A program made the position numbers and the translations under genes. A stretch of DNA of 16,141 nucleotides. Source: UBA4416 sp043719555. Its GTDB lineage: Bacteria; Bacteroidota; Bacteroidia; B-17B0; Aurantibacillaceae. This document shows, piece by piece, positions 1 through 7,127 of this stretch (its first letter is position 1; each line of letters starts with the position of its first letter). The stretch is from contig JAYSTR010000001.1 of assembly GCA_043719555.1 (NCBI GenBank), positions 1-16,141 of the forward strand. The letters are read 5' to 3'. The notes under the pieces were generated by a model. That model ran no database searches. It was not told where the DNA came from and was given only the letters and a program-made list of their open reading frames with translations.

Positions 1-420
1 ACCTGTTCCTGTTATATTATATAAGGCAAAATCATAATCATTTGCAGTATTTAATGTAAAACCAAAGGTTCCATTGTTTTGCACAGTAAACACATACCAA
101 ACAGAATTTGTTTCATTAGATGATAAACAAGTACTACTCAATTCCTGAACGCCATGTCCTGTATAAGAAGAAGCCTGTGTGTATGATTGAGTACAAACCT
201 CAATGGCATTATCACAATCCTGCTCGGGTCCAGTAACTAATAAATGATTCGGCGACGTAATGCCTCTTCCCATTTTATACATGGCTGTTAATTGTGCTTT
301 AGTTTCCAACTCTTGCTTAGTTGGTAAACGGCCTTCTTGGCCAATTAACGTATTAAAACAACATGCATTTAAAAATAATAGAATAATTAAATGAGGGATT
401 TTTTTTGTAGAAAACAACAT
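1..420 (-). CDS. Secreted hypothetical protein, 5' part only (runs off the left edge)
   Basis: An open frame of 140 codons starts at an ATG (418-420, minus strand) and continues past position 1, so the C-terminus is missing. The protein opens with a basic start (STKK) and a hydrophobic stretch ending LIGQ near residue 29, a normal Sec signal peptide. A competing LNAC lipobox-like motif lies near residues 18-21, so a lipoprotein is possible but less likely, because the hydrophobic run continues past that Cys. The mature part begins with a charged segment (about 30-65), followed by a Cys-containing beta-type segment: DCDNAIEVC, a later Cys, then SVWYVFTVQNNGTFGFTLNT and YDFALYNITG. This pattern is common at the start of large secreted Bacteroidota proteins that end in T9SS or gliding-type sorting domains. 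No enzymatic motif is visible. A good TTG-19-TAnnTTTG promoter precedes it. Function unknown; the sorting domain would lie outside the window. Confidence 0.85.
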   Translation of the reverse strand, partial: MLFSTKKIPHLIILLFLNACCFNTLIGQEGRLPTKQELETKAQLTAMYKMGRGITSPNHLLVTGPEQDCDNAIEVCTQSYTQASSYTGHGVQELSSTCLSSNETNSVWYVFTVQNNGTFGFTLNTANDYDFALYNITGTG

Positions 421-442
421 ATAGTAGATTTTTTTAGCTATT

Positions 443-472
443 CAAAGATATTTGTTTTTATGAATTATGCAA
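443..472 (-). promoter_or_regulatory. Bacteroidota-type promoter for the left-edge secreted gene
   Basis: On the minus strand TTG (470-472) is followed after exactly 19 nt by TATCTTTG (443-450), an exact match to the Bacteroidota -7 consensus TAnnTTTG with the usual spacing to a -33 TTG. Transcription would begin near 437, giving a leader of about 17 nt before the ATG at 420. This is the best promoter match in the window. Confidence 0.65.
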
Positions 473-519
473 ATGATATCTGATTTTGAAACAGAAAGAG
501 AACCAAAAAATCATCAAAA

Positions 520-538
520 TTTAGTGAAACTATAGTTT
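520..538 (-). promoter_or_regulatory. GTTTCACTAA motif joined to a 12-bp palindrome
   Basis: The minus strand reads GTTTCACTAA (521-530) directly adjoining and overlapping the perfect palindrome AAACTATAGTTT (527-538). The 10-mer recurs, extended to GTTTCACTAAC, upstream of the LamG gene and of the LytTR gene, always in the same orientation relative to the downstream gene. Here it lies about 70 nt upstream of the -7 box of the left-edge gene. A protein-binding role is inference. Confidence 0.3.
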
Positions 539-573
539 GAGCGAGTGAAGTTTTAGTATAAAAAAACAAATTG

Positions 574-602
574 AAAAAAGTCCTACTAAATTTTAGTAGG
601 GC
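574..602 (-). terminator. Rho-independent terminator of the LamG/T9SS gene
   Basis: CCTACTAAA (582-590) and TTTAGTAGG (592-600) form an inverted repeat. Reading the minus strand, the hairpin is followed by A-C and then six T (574-579). It lies about 30 nt beyond the stop codon at 632, in the right orientation to end transcription of the LamG gene before the left-edge gene's promoter. Confidence 0.75.
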
Positions 603-631
603 TTTGATTAAATAGCACATGAAAAAACTAC

Positions 632-3600
632 TTAATCTTTAATGATTTTTTTAGCTACGTTATTACAATAAATAAAGTAAATACCTTTTTTTAGTTCACT
701 TAAGTTCAAAGTCGTTTCAAGTGAATTGTTTTTAGAAACTAATACGGTATTCCCTAAAAGATCAACCACAGTAATTAAACCTAACTCTGTATCAGAGTTT
801 ATGGTTATGATATCTTGAACTGGATTTGGATATATTGAAACCATATTATTAAATTTTTGTTCGTTAATTCCTGTACATATACTAACATTTTGCTGAAAGG
901 TTACCGCGTTTTCACAACCATAACTATCTGTACCGGTAACAATATATACAGTTGTTGTAGTTGGAGTAATGGCTATGTTTGGATTTAAGCTTCCTGTATT
1001 CCAAGTATACGATGTAACACCATTTGCGCTAAGAGTAGCCGTTTGACCAGAGCACATTAAACTTGATGTACTTGTAACAGATATGCTTGGTGCTGCAGAC
1101 ATAACCGAAACACTTACTGTTGATTGAGCAGAACATGTTCCGCTATTTACTGTTAACGTATATATTTTAGATGTTGTTAAATTTATATTGATATTTTGAT
1201 TTGTACCAACATTTCCATTAGGTGCAGTCCAAACATAACTCGCTGGTGAAAATGCAGTACTAGATAATGTAACGTTTCCGCCACCAACACATAATACACT
1301 TGGTGTAACCGCTGGCGATAATGTACTAGGCGATAATAAATTAACCACAGCTGTATCAGTTGATAAGATTGTACATTGAGTTGTATAGGTGCAATAGTAA
1401 GCGCCTAAATCATTTGTTGATACATTAGCAATTGATAAAGAATTACTCGTTTGTCCTGACAATGCATTTCCATTATAGTACCATTGGTAATCAACTGGAT
1501 TTACTGAAACGATGTTGGTATTTAAATTTGCCGAGCCATTACCACAAATAATAGTTGAAGCTGGTTGTTGTGTTAAACTTCCTGTTTTATACAAAGCAAA
1601 TATTTCTTGGGCATTTAATCCTCTTGTATACATTCTAAATTCATCCATAGAACCAGAGTATATATAGGGATTACCACCTGATGCATAACCTAATTGTAAC
1701 TGACTATTATTTTGAGTAATGATAACACCAGGTTGCGAAAAGCTATATGTCATCACTCCATTTACATAAAATTTCATAGCGCTACCATCGTAAGATGCTG
1801 CAATATGTTGCCACGTATTAGCTACAGGCTGATAACCTGTATTGTAAATATAACCAGTATTTAAAATGATGCGTACTTGTCCGCTTAAAAAATCTAAATA
1901 ATAGGATTGGTATTTTTCTACTAAACGTTGGTTAGCAATATTAACTGGTTTGATCCACATTGCAAACGTAATTTGACTATTGGCCGAATACATAACGGGA
2001 CTACTATTTGTATTAATATATGAAGTAGTGCCATTAAAATTTAATGCTTGATTCGAAAAATTATTTTTATCTGCAATACTTGTTATTCCTGTCCATGTAG
2101 AAAAGTTATTTCCATTACCACTCATATCAAGTGAGGCTGAATTACTAAACGGGTAATACACTGCTAAGTTACTATTAGAAACAACAGCATTAAATTGTTG
2201 TGCTAAACTTACTGTGTTTGATTGAACTTCTACGCAAGTACTACTTACAGCATCACAAGAATAAGCGTCGTAATCTGTAATAGAAATATTGCTAATATTT
2301 AATGAAGCACTATTAGCTCCAGATATATTTCCTCCGTTTACTAAGGCTACTCCATTTTTTTTCCATTGAAAAGACGCATTACTAGGTGTAGCATAAGTAA
2401 CTAATGATGCCGTTTGACCTAAACAAAAAGTTTGATTGGTATTTAAAATAATATTTTCTGGAAGCGTCATTAAACCACCTATTTCTGATTGTGATAATGG
2501 TCTAGAATAAAAACGCACATCATTAATTAATCCACCAAATCTGCTAGTACCAGACTGATCTCCACCAATAATAAATGGATTTAAATTTTGAGGTAAATTT
2601 CCTGTTAAAGCAACCGCACTTAGTAAATTTCCATTTAAAAATAATTTCATAAAGTTTCCATCATAAGTAGCCGCCACGTGATACCAAGTGTTTGAACCTA
2701 ACACTAAAGTATTTGTTGCAAGTCCAGACGCTCCACAAAAGAAGCGCAATTTTCCCTGATAAATATCTAAACAAAAATTACCAGTTGCCGCTCCGCTTAG
2801 CTTATCAATTAAACGCTGAGTTACCATAATGTTTGATGAATTAAACCAACAAGAAATAGTTAATTGATTGGTGATATTCATTAAAGCATTATTTGGAGTA
2901 TATGCATAAGCGCTAGTAAATAAATTTAAAGCACTGTTTGCGTTATTATTTTGATCAACACCTGTACTTCCATTTATAATAATAGTATGCAGATTATTTC
3001 CACTAATATCTGTTCCTGAATAATTATTTAATGGGTAACTTAAAAGTAAACCTGTATTATTTGCTGATGAAACAGAACCTCCAACAACATTAGCAGTATC
3101 AGAAATAGACACTATACAGTTTTGTGAATAAGCTTCTAATTCATACTTACCATATTCGGTAGCAGTACCGTTAGTAATTATTAAAATATTACTAGTAGTG
3201 CCAGAATATGTTGAATTATCACTTAAATAAGTTGACCCTTTTTTCCATTTATACGTTACATTGGTTCCAGTAGATACCGCATTAGCGGTAATCGACATCA
3301 TATTTGAACATAAACTGATAGTTTGTGCAGGTTGTACATCAAAATCAGGCGTTTGATATAAATCTGTCATTTCAGTAGGAGTTAAAACTCTCGAATAAAT
3401 TTTGATATCATCAATTCTCCCTGAAAAATTATTACTGCCGGCTTGATCACGCCCAATGCAAAGAGGGTAAGCGTTAACTGTCATAGTTCCTGCTACTGCA
3501 TTGCTTGCATTTTGCACAGTATTTAAATAAATTTTTGCATTAGAGCCATCGTAAGTAGCTACAACATAATACCACGTATTTGATTGAAGCACTATTGTAG

Positions 3601-4042
3601 ATTGCACATTACCATTAGCAACAAAAAAACGCAATTTACTTTGATACATATCCAACATAAAGTTATTGGTAGTGGTGCCAGCTATTTTATCAACTATACG
3701 TTGTGTTTGATTGATGTTATTTGAATTAAACCAAGCTGAAATGGTAATTTGGTTAGTCATATTCATAACCGTGCTACTTGTTATAGAGCCTCCAGCTGAG
3801 CTACCACCTGACAAATTAACTGCTTTATTGATTACACCAACTTTATTAATAGCAGAGGTGTTTCCATACATTGTTAAGTTTAAATTGTTGCCACTAATAT
3901 CTGTGCCAGTTCCATTAGAAAAAGGATAGTTAGCCAATAGGTTTGCATTAGACACAGAGTTTGGCGAAGAGCATTGAGCCTTTATATTTTTAGTAGAAAG
4001 ACTAAAAAAAAGCGCAGTAGAAAATAATAATAGTTTTTTCAT
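632..4042 (-). CDS. Large secreted protein with three LamG + Ig-like units and a T9SS type A sorting tail
   Basis: This 1136-residue protein starts with a signal peptide (MKKLLLF..., cleavage near AQ at 22-23). Three LamG/concanavalin A-like domains follow at about residues 31-230, 329-527 and 622-820. Each carries the hallmarks of the fold: YPF/YPLNN...DxSGNxN near the start, then NTWYxVAATYDG, then a DDIKIYSR-type strand. Each LamG domain is followed by an Ig-like domain with a Trp core and Cys residues (about 235-320, 530-614 and 825-903). Two further Ig/PKD-like domains lie at about 907-980 and 984-1055. Residues 1066-1136 are a Por secretion tail, with SIYPNPVQDIITI and a GIYFI...KKIIKD end, so the protein should cross the outer membrane through the type IX system and be anchored or released. 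LamG and Ig folds bind glycans or proteins; no catalytic domain is seen, so an adhesin or surface-binding role is the best inference. It is monocistronic, has its own terminator, and is divergent from the sensor kinase gene. Confidence 0.93.
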   Translation of the reverse strand: MKKLLLFSTALFFSLSTKNIKAQCSSPNSVSNANLLANYPFSNGTGTDISGNNLNLTMYGNTSAINKVGVINKAVNLSGGSSAGGSITSSTVMNMTNQITISAWFNSNNINQTQRIVDKIAGTTTNNFMLDMYQSKLRFFVANGNVQSTIVLQSNTWYYVVATYDGSNAKIYLNTVQNASNAVAGTMTVNAYPLCIGRDQAGSNNFSGRIDDIKIYSRVLTPTEMTDLYQTPDFDVQPAQTISLCSNMMSITANAVSTGTNVTYKWKKGSTYLSDNSTYSGTTSNILIITNGTATEYGKYELEAYSQNCIVSISDTANVVGGSVSSANNTGLLLSYPLNNYSGTDISGNNLHTIIINGSTGVDQNNNANSALNLFTSAYAYTPNNALMNITNQLTISCWFNSSNIMVTQRLIDKLSGAATGNFCLDIYQGKLRFFCGASGLATNTLVLGSNTWYHVAATYDGNFMKLFLNGNLLSAVALTGNLPQNLNPFIIGGDQSGTSRFGGLINDVRFYSRPLSQSEIGGLMTLPENIILNTNQTFCLGQTASLVTYATPSNASFQWKKNGVALVNGGNISGANSASLNISNISITDYDAYSCDAVSSTCVEVQSNTVSLAQQFNAVVSNSNLAVYYPFSNSASLDMSGNGNNFSTWTGITSIADKNNFSNQALNFNGTTSYINTNSSPVMYSANSQITFAMWIKPVNIANQRLVEKYQSYYLDFLSGQVRIILNTGYIYNTGYQPVANTWQHIAASYDGSAMKFYVNGVMTYSFSQPGVIITQNNSQLQLGYASGGNPYIYSGSMDEFRMYTRGLNAQEIFALYKTGSLTQQPASTIICGNGSANLNTNIVSVNPVDYQWYYNGNALSGQTSNSLSIANVSTNDLGAYYCTYTTQCTILSTDTAVVNLLSPSTLSPAVTPSVLCVGGGNVTLSSTAFSPASYVWTAPNGNVGTNQNININLTTSKIYTLTVNSGTCSAQSTVSVSVMSAAPSISVTSTSSLMCSGQTATLSANGVTSYTWNTGSLNPNIAITPTTTTVYIVTGTDSYGCENAVTFQQNVSICTGINEQKFNNMVSIYPNPVQDIITINSDTELGLITVVDLLGNTVLVSKNNSLETTLNLSELKKGIYFIYCNNVAKKIIKD

Positions 4043-4059
4043 AGTTAATTAATTTATCT

Positions 4060-4067
4060 CAAAATTA
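4060..4067 (-). promoter_or_regulatory. Candidate -7 box of the LamG gene, with no clear -33
   Basis: The minus strand reads TAATTTTG, an exact TAnnTTTG match, 17 nt upstream of the ATG that ends at 4042, which implies a leader of roughly 12 nt. No TTG is found 17-23 nt upstream. A weak -33 with a repeated motif (4096-4106) just upstream would fit an activator-dependent promoter; that is inference. Confidence 0.45.
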
Positions 4068-4095
4068 CCCGAAACAAAAGCTTACTTAATAGCCA

Positions 4096-4106
4096 GTTAG
4101 TGAAAC
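4096..4106 (-). promoter_or_regulatory. GTTTCACTAAC motif upstream of the LamG gene
   Basis: The minus strand reads GTTTCACTAAC, identical over 11 bases to 7077-7087 upstream of the LytTR gene and in the same orientation relative to its gene. It lies 28 nt upstream of the LamG -7 box. The plus strand reads CCAGTTAGT, which matches eight of nine positions of the LytTR half-site consensus as I recall it, [TA][AC][CA]GTTN[AG][TG]. A LytTR operator is a hypothesis only. Confidence 0.35.
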
Positions 4107-4138
4107 CCAGTTTTGAGATAGAGAAGTAAGTATCGAAA

Positions 4139-4158
4139 TTTAAACACGGACGTTTAAA
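4139..4158. promoter_or_regulatory. Inverted repeat TTTAAAC-6-GTTTAAA just upstream of the kinase promoter
   Basis: TTTAAAC (4139-4145) and GTTTAAA (4152-4158) are perfect 7-bp arms around a 6-bp spacer. The element covers the -33 region of the candidate kinase promoter (-7 box at 4163-4170), the usual place for a small dimeric regulator's operator. No regulator can be assigned from sequence. Confidence 0.35.
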
Positions 4159-4162
4159 CAAC

Positions 4163-4170
4163 TATATTTG
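4163..4170 (+). promoter_or_regulatory. Candidate -7 box of the sensor kinase gene, unusually close to the start codon
   Basis: TATATTTG is an exact TAnnTTTG match ending only 6 nt before the GTG start at 4177. Transcription from it would start at or within a few bases of the start codon, giving a leaderless or nearly leaderless mRNA. No TTG is seen at the normal -33 distance; the inverted repeat at 4139-4158 occupies that region. Confidence 0.4.
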
Positions 4171-4176
4171 TAATGA

Positions 4177-7065
4177 GTGAAATCAATCCTAACCATAGTA
4201 GTTTTAATTATCTGTTTTGGCGCCTATGCCCAAGATCCTAAACACACTATTATTGATAAATCAAATGGTTTACCAAGTAACACGATATACGATATATTTC
4301 AGGATAGTAAAGGCTATATGTGGTTTACCTGTGATAAAGGCTTGGTAAAGTATGATGGGTTTGAATTTAAAACGTTTAGCAATCAACAACAATCTAGCAA
4401 ATCAGGCACTAACATTAAAGAAGATGTACAAGGTAGAATTTGGTATCAAAATTTTGATGGTTATGTTTTTTATATTGAAGATGATTCCTTGTTATCTTTT
4501 AAACAAAATGCACCTATAGGTTATTATAATTATGGCATAGTTGACAACCACTTGTTTTTAATGCAACAAAAAGGCGTTGATGTTTATGAATTAACTAATC
4601 TTAAACTAAAAAAAACAATTTCGTTAAATACAGCAATTGTATCATCATGTATTAATGACAATAATTGCTACTATGTTGTTGACAATGAAGGAACATCTTG
4701 CATCGAAAAAAAATTATCATTGCATAGACTAAACAACAACTCTTTATTCAAAAAAGGTTCAGGTCTTAAAATTTTAAATGTAAAAAGCAAACTATTAGTT
4801 TATCAATCAAATCCAATAAACGATAGTGGAGTATACGCTTCGCAAAAAAACGATTATCAAAAAGTATTTAATTTAAAACTTTCTAATATTCAAAATGCTT
4901 CTTTTACAGAAAGTAAGTACTGGTTTTGTACAAATACGGGCGTGTTATGTTCAGATACATTTGGAACTGTTTTAAATAATCAGAAGAAATATTTTGAAAA
5001 CTATAACATCAGTTATGTATTAAAAGATAGGGAAGGTAATTTTTGGTTTTCTACAATTAATAGTGGACTACTATTTGTGAAAGACATTGATGCAAGATTG
5101 TATCTTTCAACATCTCCCTTACTAAAATCATTTTTAATCAAGGATGATTTATATGTTGGAAATTCTGTCGGCGAAGTTCAAAAAATCAGTCTGCACAGTT
5201 TAAAAAGTGAAACGATTTTCAAAAGTAAATTAAATCCCGAAATATCAACGCTCTATGTTGATAGTGTTTTAAATCAAATCATTATTAGTAATCGATTTTT
5301 AGAATTTGTTGGTGAAACACATGCCAGTTTAAAACCAATGAATGGAGCCATTAAGGATGTCAGATTAATAGACTCAAACTATTATGCAATTGCTTTATCT
5401 GGCTCGTGTGGCTTATTACAGATTGATAAAAATAAAAAAGATATTTGGTCTACTTTTTTCAATAAACATAAACAAGATGATGAATCTTGGATACAGTTTT
5501 TACCAGGATGTCGATCAAAAACAATTGAATACAATGCAGAACAAAAGACTATGTATTATGGCACTAGTTATGGATTATATGCAGTTACTCCAAACGTTAT
5601 CAAGGAAATAAAATTGGATACGTCTCGTATTTTTGCAAACAAACTATGCAAATACAAAAACACTATTTATGGGCTAAGCGTTAACAATGAAATTTTTACA
5701 ATAATTAATAATGAAGTAAAAAAATTGCCATTTAATTTTTATGATGAAAATGAAAAAGTGGGGTTATTAAAAATATGTGGTCATCACCTTGTGCTTATTA
5801 CAAATAAAACTATTTACACATCTAATTTAATACAAACTACAGCTCTATTAATTCCTCAAAATAATATTAATTACGATGTTTCTGATGTAGAGATCTGGAA
5901 CGATAAACTCATTTTACTCAGCAAAAGCGGTGTCATTATTGAGAAATTAAAAACAGGTGTCAATCAAAATTCTAACCCATTATTGTACATTAACACTATT
6001 TTAGTTAATCACGAAAGCTATTTTCAAAATAATCTCAAAGAGTTTTCTTCTGATCAAAATAACATAGAGATAGCTTATTCTATTTTAAGTTTTAAAACTG
6101 ATTTTAATTTCCCGCTTTATTTTAAAATCAATGATCATAATTGGGAATTAGCTAGTTCACAATCGCGCTCACTAAAACTATCTTCTTTATCGCCGGGACA
6201 TTACATTATACAATTTAAATTAGGCGATTTAAACAACACCAACTATAAAACACAACGTATAGAATTCACTATTAATAAACCCTACTGGCAAACTTGGTGG
6301 TTTATGTTTTTATGCATTTTAATTATTATTATTTGTGTTTTATTATTTGCTAAATGGCGCATCAACGAGCTAAAACAAAAAAATAAATTATTACACGAAA
6401 AGTTTGAACACGAACAAAAATCGCATCAATCAATATTAAAAGCGATAAGGGCTCAGATGAATCCTCACTTTTTTTATAACGCTTTAAATACCATACAAAG
6501 TTTTATATATAGCGATGATAAGCGAAATGCCGCTACTTACTTAGCGAAATTTAGTAAGCTAACACGTCTGATTTTAGAGATGAGTGAAAAAGAATCGAAT
6601 ACCATTACCGAAGAAATAAATGCCCTACAATTATATTTAGATATTGAAAAAGTAAGATTTAACGATGACTTCGAATACCAAATTATTTCATCAGATGATT
6701 TAAATGGACATGAAACCAATATACCTCCTATGTTAATTCAGCCTTATGTGGAAAATGCGATTAAACACGGATTGCTTCATAAAAAAGGACACAAAACATT
6801 AATGATTGAATTTTTAAAACAAAACTCATCTATTGTTATATCTATCGATGATAATGGCGTTGGCAGAAAAACATCAATGGAATTAAATGAAAAAAAGTTA
6901 TCCAAACATCAATCATTCGCTACGGCTGCAAATAAGCAACGCTTAGATATTTTAAATAAAAATTTAGAAAACACCGGAGTCGAAATTATAGACAAGCTTG
7001 ATAAAAATCAACAATCATTAGGCACAAAAGTAGTTTTAAGGATTCCTATTATAAACCGAAACTAG
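4177..7065 (+). CDS. LytS-type sensor histidine kinase with Reg_prop/Y_Y_Y periplasmic sensor
   Basis: This 962-residue protein starts at GTG, the first possible start because an in-frame stop (TGA, 4174-4176) sits directly upstream; that start gives a clean signal peptide ending AYA|Q at 18-19. The periplasmic part resembles a two-component regulator propeller: NGLPSNTIYDIFQDSKGYMWF at about 30-50 and a second repeat, DREGNFWFSTINSGL, near 285-300. A Y_Y_Y-like domain follows (about 633-707), with ...SPGHYIIQFKLGD. One membrane helix lies at about 708-728, then a short coiled coil. The cytoplasmic kinase is of the His_kinase/LytS family: NPHFFYNALN with phosphoacceptor His764, the N box PYVENAIKHG with Asn860, and the ATP-lid motif DDNGVGR at 891-897. 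The LytTR regulator follows 62 bp downstream and is almost certainly its partner. The ligand is unknown; the divergent LamG protein gene is a plausible target. Confidence 0.93.
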   Translation: MKSILTIVVLIICFGAYAQDPKHTIIDKSNGLPSNTIYDIFQDSKGYMWFTCDKGLVKYDGFEFKTFSNQQQSSKSGTNIKEDVQGRIWYQNFDGYVFYIEDDSLLSFKQNAPIGYYNYGIVDNHLFLMQQKGVDVYELTNLKLKKTISLNTAIVSSCINDNNCYYVVDNEGTSCIEKKLSLHRLNNNSLFKKGSGLKILNVKSKLLVYQSNPINDSGVYASQKNDYQKVFNLKLSNIQNASFTESKYWFCTNTGVLCSDTFGTVLNNQKKYFENYNISYVLKDREGNFWFSTINSGLLFVKDIDARLYLSTSPLLKSFLIKDDLYVGNSVGEVQKISLHSLKSETIFKSKLNPEISTLYVDSVLNQIIISNRFLEFVGETHASLKPMNGAIKDVRLIDSNYYAIALSGSCGLLQIDKNKKDIWSTFFNKHKQDDESWIQFLPGCRSKTIEYNAEQKTMYYGTSYGLYAVTPNVIKEIKLDTSRIFANKLCKYKNTIYGLSVNNEIFTIINNEVKKLPFNFYDENEKVGLLKICGHHLVLITNKTIYTSNLIQTTALLIPQNNINYDVSDVEIWNDKLILLSKSGVIIEKLKTGVNQNSNPLLYINTILVNHESYFQNNLKEFSSDQNNIEIAYSILSFKTDFNFPLYFKINDHNWELASSQSRSLKLSSLSPGHYIIQFKLGDLNNTNYKTQRIEFTINKPYWQTWWFMFLCILIIIICVLLFAKWRINELKQKNKLLHEKFEHEQKSHQSILKAIRAQMNPHFFYNALNTIQSFIYSDDKRNAATYLAKFSKLTRLILEMSEKESNTITEEINALQLYLDIEKVRFNDDFEYQIISSDDLNGHETNIPPMLIQPYVENAIKHGLLHKKGHKTLMIEFLKQNSSIVISIDDNGVGRKTSMELNEKKLSKHQSFATAANKQRLDILNKNLENTGVEIIDKLDKNQQSLGTKVVLRIPIINRN

Positions 7066-7076
7066 CCTTAAATACA

Positions 7077-7087
7077 GTTTCACTAAC
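7077..7087 (+). promoter_or_regulatory. GTTTCACTAAC motif upstream of the LytTR gene
   Basis: The plus strand reads GTTTCACTAAC, identical over 11 bases to the copy upstream of the LamG gene. It sits in the kinase-regulator gap, 21 nt upstream of a near-consensus -7 box (7109-7116), where an activator or autoregulator would bind. Its role is inferred from position and recurrence only. Confidence 0.35.
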
Positions 7088-7108
7088 TATGCTTTGATTT
7101 ACTTACTT

Positions 7109-7116
7109 TATTTTCG
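7109..7116 (+). promoter_or_regulatory. Possible internal promoter for the LytTR gene
   Basis: TATTTTCG matches TAnnTTTG at seven of eight positions and lies 11 nt upstream of the ATG at 7128. No TTG is found at the proper spacing. The 62-bp gap after the kinase gene leaves room for a separate or additional promoter, but co-transcription with the kinase is equally possible. Confidence 0.25.
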
Positions 7117-7127
7117 CAAATTTACTT

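Larger units (their letters stand above)
4055..4120. repeat. 10-bp perfect inverted repeat in the divergent LamG/kinase intergenic region
   Basis: TATCTCAAAA (4055-4064) and TTTTGAGATA (4111-4120) are perfect reverse complements separated by 46 bp. The left arm overlaps the candidate -7 box of the LamG gene (4060-4067, minus strand). Two regulator subunits bound at the arms would sit about five helical turns apart, so an operator pair is possible. A hairpin in RNA is unlikely because the loop is long and the LamG transcript probably starts inside the repeat. Confidence 0.4.

Noticed and set aside
3711..3929. A 72-codon plus-strand open frame with hydrophobic stretches
   Set aside because: It is antisense to the first LamG domain of the secreted protein; the hydrophobic look comes from the reverse reading of Asn/Ser/Thr codons.
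632..4042. Glycoside hydrolase or peptidase activity in the LamG protein
   Set aside because: All 1136 residues are accounted for by LamG, Ig/PKD-like and sorting domains, and no catalytic motif is present.
4177..7065. Hybrid two-component system (kinase fused to receiver and AraC-type DNA-binding domain)
   Set aside because: The kinase ends right after the ATPase domain; no receiver or AraC domain follows. The regulator is a separate LytTR protein.
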